From assembly GCF_018257795.1 (NCBI RefSeq), contig NZ_JAERJD010000002.1, positions 124,001 through 188,000 of the forward strand: 64,000 bases of DNA. The letters are read 5' to 3'. The stretch comes from Citrobacter sp. JGM124 (GTDB taxonomy: Bacteria; Pseudomonadota; Gammaproteobacteria; Enterobacterales; Enterobacteriaceae). Below the pieces are notes generated by a model. The model was not told the origin of the DNA. It worked only from the letters and a program-made list of their open reading frames with translations, and ran no database searches. A program made the translations under genes and the position numbers. Below are positions 58,902-64,000 of the stretch, in pieces (the stretch's first letter is position 1; each line of letters opens with the position of its first letter).

Positions 58902-59891
58902 ATGAAACTCGCGATGTACAGTACAAAACAATATGACAGGAAGTACTTTGAACAAGTAAACCATGAGTATGGCTTTGATATTGAATTTTTTGATTTCTTG
59001 CTGACTGAAAAAACAGCCAAGAATGCCAAAGGTTTTGATGGTGTCTGCCTGTTCGTCAACGATGTGGGTAATCGCCGCGTGCTTGAAGAACTTAAAAATG
59101 AGGGAGTAAAATTTATCGCTCTGCGTTGCGCCGGGTTTAACAATATTGACCTCGACGCGGCTAAAGCGCTGGACATGCCTGTGGTACGCGTACCAGCTTA
59201 CTCCCCGGAAGCGGTTGCAGAACATGCTATTGGTATGATGATGTGCCTTAACCGCCGTATTCACCGGGCTTATCAGCGTACCCGTGATGCTAACTTCTCA
59301 CTGGAGGGGCTCACCGGATTCACGCTGTACGGCAAAACTGCCGGGGTTATCGGCACCGGTAAAATTGGTGTTGCCGCCCTGCGCATTCTTAAAGGTTTTG
59401 GTTTACGCCTGTTGGCTTTTGATCCGTACCCAAGCGAAAGTGCGCTGGAGTTGGGTGTCGAGTATGTTCCCCTCGGCACGCTGTTTGCTGAGTCTGATAT
59501 TATCTCCCTGCACTGCCCACTGACACCTGAGAACTATCATTTAATTGACAGTTCAGCCTTTGCCCAGATGAAGGATGGTGTCATGATAATCAACACCAGC
59601 CGCGGCGGATTAATTGATTCCCCTGCAGCGATTGAAGCATTAAAACATCAAAAAATTGGCGCTCTGGGTATGGATGTTTACGAAAACGAGCGGGATCTTT
59701 TCTTTGAAGATAAATCCAATGATGTCATCCAGGATGATGTTTTCCGTCGGCTGTCAGCTTGCCATAACGTTCTTTTCACGGGACACCAGGCCTTTTTAAC
59801 TGCCGAGGCGCTGACCAGTATCGCCCAGACAACACTGGAAAACTTACGTAAGCTTGAGAGCGGCGAACCTTGTGCCAATCAGATAGAATAG
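58902..59891 (+). CDS. ldhA: Fermentative D-lactate dehydrogenase
   Basis: A 329-residue protein, equal in length to E. coli LdhA. MKLAMYSTKQYDRKYFEQ starts the family pattern. GVIGTGKIGVAALRILKGFG is the NAD-binding Rossmann loop, and the catalytic residues sit in VNTSRGG-type INTSRGGLIDS (Arg), YENERDLFFED (Glu) and FTGHQAFLT (His). It reduces pyruvate to D-lactate with NADH during fermentation. An ATG at 58899 directly precedes the chosen ATG; GGAG lies 9 bases upstream of 58902. Confidence 0.95.
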   Translation: MKLAMYSTKQYDRKYFEQVNHEYGFDIEFFDFLLTEKTAKNAKGFDGVCLFVNDVGNRRVLEELKNEGVKFIALRCAGFNNIDLDAAKALDMPVVRVPAYSPEAVAEHAIGMMMCLNRRIHRAYQRTRDANFSLEGLTGFTLYGKTAGVIGTGKIGVAALRILKGFGLRLLAFDPYPSESALELGVEYVPLGTLFAESDIISLHCPLTPENYHLIDSSAFAQMKDGVMIINTSRGGLIDSPAAIEALKHQKIGALGMDVYENERDLFFEDKSNDVIQDDVFRRLSACHNVLFTGHQAFLTAEALTSIAQTTLENLRKLESGEPCANQIE

Positions 59892-59967
59892 CCACAGACA
59901 ATTGCTAATACCGGAATAGCCATCATCAGTGCAGATATACTGAAGAGCTGAATATAAGGGAAATATA

Positions 59968-60396
59968 ATGAAAAAGACGGCATTACTGATACTCACCACC
60001 CTGGCCCTTGCCAGTTGTGCTCAAACATCAGGACAAAAAAATCTTGTTGCGCAAGATTTAGAAAATCATCGTTTTGTGCTGCAAAGCGTCAATGGTAGCC
60101 CGTACGTCGCCAAAGATTCTGGAAAAGTACCCGAATTGGGCTTTGGTGAGAAAATGCAAATTTTCGGTGCGATGTGTAACCGTTTCGTTGGTCAAGGTAC
60201 GCTTAATGGCGACCAGCTGAAGGCGGAAGGTTTGGGAATGACGCGCATGATGTGCGATGACCCACAACTCAACGCGCTGGATAATCAGCTAACACAGATG
60301 CTTAACAACGGTGCCCGGATCAGTTTCAACGGTCAGCAATTAACCCTGGAAAGGGACCAGTACACCTTGGTATACACCCTGGCCCGGCCTCAGTAA
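59968..60396 (+). CDS. hslJ: Heat-shock lipoprotein HslJ (META domain)
   Basis: A 142-residue lipoprotein: signal MKKTALLILTTLALASC with lipobox LASC. The META domain contains HRFVLQSVNGSPYVAKDSGK, the MCNRFVGQGTL block and the MTRMMCDDPQLNALDNQL block, giving a likely disulfide pair. In E. coli HslJ is a heat-shock outer-membrane protein associated with novobiocin resistance. The ATG at 59968 follows AAGGG about 8 bases upstream. It ends in a 7-base overlap with ydbJ, which converges. Confidence 0.92.
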   Translation: MKKTALLILTTLALASCAQTSGQKNLVAQDLENHRFVLQSVNGSPYVAKDSGKVPELGFGEKMQIFGAMCNRFVGQGTLNGDQLKAEGLGMTRMMCDDPQLNALDNQLTQMLNNGARISFNGQQLTLERDQYTLVYTLARPQ

Positions 60397-60656
60397 CTCC
60401 CACAAGTTCCGGCGGCAAGCGAGTCTTCAGCACAGCGCTTGCCGTTAGGCATCGCACACATTCCCACCATACTGCCATCAAGCTGGTGTGCAACACTGAG
60501 TATCCCTCCTGCCATAGCACAGTTAGCCTCGCCTTGACTCGACAATGAAGCGCGCAATCCAGGGGAGACATGTGCTGCCGTGGCTTGCTGGGGGGGTTCA
60601 CTACTGCACGCAGATAATGAGAGCGTCGCTAACGCGACCAAAAAAAACGAACGCAT
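60390..60656 (-). CDS. ydbJ: YdbJ-like lipoprotein (DUF333)
   Basis: An 88-residue protein, the same length as E. coli YdbJ. MRSFFLVALATLSLSAC is a signal with lipobox LSAC. The DUF333 motif ANCAMAGGILSVAHQLDGSM, then CAMPNGKRCAEDSLAAGTC, with its characteristic spaced cysteines, is complete. Function unknown; it is probably anchored in the outer membrane. AAGGA lies before the ATG at 60656. It overlaps the end of hslJ by 7 bases. Confidence 0.9.
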   Translation of the reverse strand: MRSFFLVALATLSLSACSSEPPQQATAAHVSPGLRASLSSQGEANCAMAGGILSVAHQLDGSMVGMCAMPNGKRCAEDSLAAGTCGSY

Positions 60657-60920
60657 GATGTATTCCTTCAGAGGGACAAAACGTTGCAATAATGAACTAT
60701 GCCTGGCATCACGTCGAGGATAAAAAGCATAAATTTTATTGGTTTTGTACTGATAGCCTGAGGCTGAACAAAATACCTCACTCTATTTCAGGATATTATT
60801 TACACCAGGCACACAAAAGCGAAAACCTGTTTTTTCTGCTTTGCTAAAATAACAACACTATTACAGGAATAATGGCCGTTTAGTGCCACTTTACTTTTTT
60901 GCAATGTAAGGGCTTTTTTT

Positions 60921-63900
60921 ATGCAAACTATCGACGGTAATGGTGCAGCTGCCTCAGTGGCATTCCGCACCAGTGAGGTGATTGCTATCTACCCTATCAC
61001 CCCCAGTTCAACCATGGCAGAGCAAGCGGACACATGGTCGGGTGACGGGCGTAAAAATATTTGGGGTGATATTCCACGCGTTGTGGAAATGCAGTCTGAA
61101 GCCGGCGCCATTGCTGCGGTTCATGGGGCATTACAGACAGGAGCATTATCCACCTCCTTTACCTCGTCCCAGGGATTATTGTTGATGATCCCGACCCTTT
61201 ATAAATTGGCCGGGCAGCTAACCCCCTTTGTATTACATGTTGCCGCCCGTACCGTGGCGACGCATGCCTTGTCAATTTTTGGCGACCACTCGGATGTGAT
61301 GGCGATACGCCAGACCGGTTGTGCCATGCTGTGTGCCAGCAATGTCCAGGAAGCCCAGGACTTCGCCCTGATTTCACATATCGCCACACTAAAAAGTCGG
61401 GTGCCGTTTATCCACTTTTTTGATGGCTTTCGTACCTCTCACGAAATCAATAAAATCGTGCCACTCGCCGATGATACCCTGCGCAGCCTGATGCCCCAGA
61501 AGGAGATTGATGAGCACCGTCGCCGAGCCTTAAATCCCGAACATCCGGTGATCCGAGGTACCTCGGCTAACCCAGACACGTACTTCCAGTCACGTGAGGC
61601 GACCAACCCCTGGTACAATGCTACCTATGCGCATGTTGAACAAGCCATGGATGACTTTGCCGCCGCCACTGGACGTCAGTATCGACCTTTTGAATATTAC
61701 GGCCATCCCGACGCTGAACGCGTGATTATTGTGATGGGTTCCGCTATTGGCACCTGTGAAGAGGTCATTGATGAGTTGCTGATCCGGGGTGAAAAAGTAG
61801 GGGTGTTAAAAGTCCGCTTATTCCGCCCGTTCAGTGCCCGCCATCTGCTGGCCGTATTACCGGAAAGTGCCCGCAAAATTGCTGTACTCGATCGCACTAA
61901 AGAGCCAGGTGCTCACGCCGAACCTCTCTACCTGGATGTGATGACGTCACTGGCTGAGGCTTTCAGCCACGGCGAGCGTACCTCCCTGCCTCAGGTATCT
62001 GGTGGCCGTTATGGTTTATCCTCAAAAGAGTTTGGTCCCGAGTGTGTACTGGCTGTCTTCAATGAGCTTAATGAAGTCAAACCCCGTCCGCGTTTCACCG
62101 TGGGTATTTATGATGATGTTACCCACCTGTCGCTGCCCCTGCCCGCCAACACCTTACCCAACCACGCTAAACTGGAAGCGTTGTTTTACGGGCTGGGAAG
62201 CGACGGCAGTGTCTCCGCGACGAAGAATAATATTAAAATTATTGGCAATGCAACCGAGTGGTACACCCAGGGCTATTTTGTCTATGACTCGAAAAAAGCC
62301 GGGGGATTGACGGTATCTCACCTGCGGGTAAGTGAACGCCCCATCAATTCAACATATCTAATTGAAAAAGCGGATTTTGTAGGTTGTCATCAGTTACAGT
62401 TTATTGATAAGTATTTGATGGCAGAACGCCTAAAACAAGGGGGGATCTTCCTGCTCAATACCCCTTACAGTGCTGAAGAGGTTTGGCATCGTTTACCCCA
62501 GGATGTCCAGGCGGTACTGAATCAAAAACAGGCCCGCTTCTATATCATTAATGCAGCAAAAATCGCCCGTGACTGCCAGCTTGGTGCTCGCATAAATACC
62601 GTCATGCAAATGGCCTTTTTCCATTTGACGCATATTTTACCTGGGGAATCGGCAATCACTGAATTGCAGAATGCCATTGCCCGTAGCTACAGCAGCAAAG
62701 GTGAAGAGTTAGTCAGCCGTAACTGGCAAGCCTTAGCACTGGCCCAGGAATCGCTGTATGAAGTGCCTTTACAGCCGGTTAACCCGGATAGCGCGATGCG
62801 CCCACCCGCAGTTTCCGACAGCGCCCCTGACTTTGTTAAAATGGTGACCGCCGCGATGTTATCCGGCCTGGGTGATGCACTCCCCGTCTCCGCCCTGCCA
62901 CCTGACGGTACCTGGCCGGTGGGTACGACGCAATGGGAAAAACGTAACATTGCCGAAGCCATACCTATCTGGAAGGCTGATCTCTGTACCCAGTGTAACC
63001 ACTGTGTCGCGGCCTGTCCTCATGCAGCCATTCGGGCAAAAGTGGTACAGCCAGAAGCAATGGATCATGCCCCTGACAGCCTGCAAACGCTGGATGTGAA
63101 AGCCCGCGATATGCGTGGACAAAAATATGTATTACAGGTTGCTCCTGAAGATTGCACCGGCTGTAACCTGTGTGTCGAAGTCTGCCCTGCAAAAGACCGT
63201 AAGAATCCGGAAATTAAAGCCATCAATATGATGGACCGCCTGGAACACCTGGAGGAAGAAAAAACACACTATGACTTCTTCCTTAATTTGCCAGAAATTG
63301 ACAGAAGCCAGATTGAGCGAATTGATATTCGGACATCCCAGCTGATTACACCGCTCTTCGAGTATTCAGGCGCCTGTTCTGGTTGTGGCGAAACGCCTTA
63401 TATCAAAATTCTGACTCAGCTTTACGGGGATCGGATGTTGATTGCTAATGCCACAGGCTGTTCATCTATCTATGGGGGCAATTTACCTTCAACTCCTTAC
63501 ACCACTGATGCCAATGGCCGGGGCCCCGCATGGGCTAATTCCCTGTTTGAGGACAACGCTGAATTTGGTTTAGGTTTCCGTTTGACGGTGGATCAGCACC
63601 GCGCCCGGGTCATGCGCCTGCTGGAAAAATTTGCCCCGGCTCTGACACCAGAACTCTATCAGGCACTCCAGGTCGAGGCGACACCAGAACTGCGTCGCAC
63701 CCAAGTTACCGCGTTGCGTCAGCAACTGGCGTCACTGGATGATGCGGAGGCTCGTCAGCTAGTCACCGATGCCGATGCGCTGGTTGAGAAATCTATCTGG
63801 CTGATTGGGGGAGATGGCTGGGCCTATGACATTGGCTTCGGAGGGCTTGACCATGTGCTGAGTCTGACTGAAAACGTCAATATTCTGGTGCTTGATACCC

Positions 63901-64000
63901 AGTGCTACTCCAATACAGGTGGGCAGGCGTCTAAAGCCACCCCACTCGGTGCAGTAACCAAGTTTGGTGAGCACGGTAAACGTAAAGCACGCAAGGATTT
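60921..64000 (+). CDS. ydbK: Pyruvate:ferredoxin/flavodoxin oxidoreductase (NifJ/YdbK), cut by the window edge
   Basis: The first 1026 codons of a protein usually near 1170 residues, with no stop before base 64000. MQTIDGNGAAASVAFRTSEV and IAIYPITPSSTMAEQADTW start the pyruvate-binding domain. TSSQGLLLMIPTLYKLAGQL is the next family block. Two 4Fe-4S motifs follow: CTQCNHCVAACPHAAIRA and CTGCNLCVEVCPAKDRKN, both complete. The thiamine diphosphate domain includes CSGCGETPYIKIL, GDGWAYDIGFGGLDH and DTQCYSNTGGQASKA. It oxidises pyruvate to acetyl-CoA and CO2, passing electrons to flavodoxin or ferredoxin. The GTAAGGG before the ATG is some 10 bases away. The gene follows ydbJ, as in E. coli. Confidence 0.95.
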   Translation, partial: MQTIDGNGAAASVAFRTSEVIAIYPITPSSTMAEQADTWSGDGRKNIWGDIPRVVEMQSEAGAIAAVHGALQTGALSTSFTSSQGLLLMIPTLYKLAGQLTPFVLHVAARTVATHALSIFGDHSDVMAIRQTGCAMLCASNVQEAQDFALISHIATLKSRVPFIHFFDGFRTSHEINKIVPLADDTLRSLMPQKEIDEHRRRALNPEHPVIRGTSANPDTYFQSREATNPWYNATYAHVEQAMDDFAAATGRQYRPFEYYGHPDAERVIIVMGSAIGTCEEVIDELLIRGEKVGVLKVRLFRPFSARHLLAVLPESARKIAVLDRTKEPGAHAEPLYLDVMTSLAEAFSHGERTSLPQVSGGRYGLSSKEFGPECVLAVFNELNEVKPRPRFTVGIYDDVTHLSLPLPANTLPNHAKLEALFYGLGSDGSVSATKNNIKIIGNATEWYTQGYFVYDSKKAGGLTVSHLRVSERPINSTYLIEKADFVGCHQLQFIDKYLMAERLKQGGIFLLNTPYSAEEVWHRLPQDVQAVLNQKQARFYIINAAKIARDCQLGARINTVMQMAFFHLTHILPGESAITELQNAIARSYSSKGEELVSRNWQALALAQESLYEVPLQPVNPDSAMRPPAVSDSAPDFVKMVTAAMLSGLGDALPVSALPPDGTWPVGTTQWEKRNIAEAIPIWKADLCTQCNHCVAACPHAAIRAKVVQPEAMDHAPDSLQTLDVKARDMRGQKYVLQVAPEDCTGCNLCVEVCPAKDRKNPEIKAINMMDRLEHLEEEKTHYDFFLNLPEIDRSQIERIDIRTSQLITPLFEYSGACSGCGETPYIKILTQLYGDRMLIANATGCSSIYGGNLPSTPYTTDANGRGPAWANSLFEDNAEFGLGFRLTVDQHRARVMRLLEKFAPALTPELYQALQVEATPELRRTQVTALRQQLASLDDAEARQLVTDADALVEKSIWLIGGDGWAYDIGFGGLDHVLSLTENVNILVLDTQCYSNTGGQASKATPLGAVTKFGEHGKRKARKD

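Overview
The window looks like chromosomal DNA of an enterobacterium (order Enterobacterales). Almost every recognisable protein is close to its Escherichia coli counterpart, and the right end keeps a typical enteric gene order (hrpA, azoR, ydbL-ynbE-ydbH, ldhA, hslJ, ydbJ, ydbK). I cannot name the genus. No rRNA or tRNA gene, CRISPR array, insertion sequence or prophage was seen. Two genes are cut by the edges or damaged: hmp runs off the left end, the ydbK/nifJ-type pyruvate oxidoreductase runs off the right end, and an arginase-family gene at 577-1465 is frameshifted in a run of nine G.

Left part (1-13.5 kb): the start of hmp under an NsrR-type operator; a TetR regulator plus the broken arginase-family gene; a DUF4239-like membrane protein; an OYE-family flavin oxidoreductase facing an EamA exporter, with a possible LysR stub between them; an ABM-type monooxygenase; and a sucrose cluster made of scrK, scrY and scrR only, with no scrA or scrB. 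Then come maeA (malic enzyme) and tyrP, which has two TyrR-box-like palindromes.

Middle (13.5-36 kb): pptA, a tiny secreted ORF, ansP, a GNAT acetyltransferase, ydcH, gldA and yqfB. A two-gene transsulfuration operon (cystathionine beta-synthase-like plus gamma-lyase-like) follows, behind a tandem MetJ-box array. After it come a GntR regulator, an orphan ortT toxin, an MHS-family transporter and anmK. The complete group 4 capsule operon gfcABCDE-etp-etk (secretin-like export channel, phosphatase, tyrosine kinase) is next, then the MocR-type regulator ydcR.

Right part (36-64 kb): a cyanide-insensitive-type bd oxidase (cioA-cioB) with a tiny third membrane subunit. It is followed by the most accessory-looking stretch: an azlD remnant, a small secreted protein and an AT-rich orphan gene whose C-terminal half resembles a lipid-kinase/HipA-like fold. 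Then frmR-frmA, a small lipoprotein, the mesX-mesD pair (folate-independent methionine synthase and its partner), a small lipoprotein, cybB, a VF530-family protein, a PAS-GGDEF-EAL protein, a YdeP-like molybdo-oxidoreductase, and the conserved hrpA to ydbK block.

Functional themes: sulfur amino acid metabolism (MetJ-box cbs/cgl operon and mesXD), nitrosative and aldehyde stress (hmp, frmRA), surface polysaccharide export (gfc), and respiratory or fermentative flexibility (CIO oxidase, ldhA, pyruvate oxidoreductase, gldA). All function calls rest on remembered family features and motifs read from the sequence; no database search was run.
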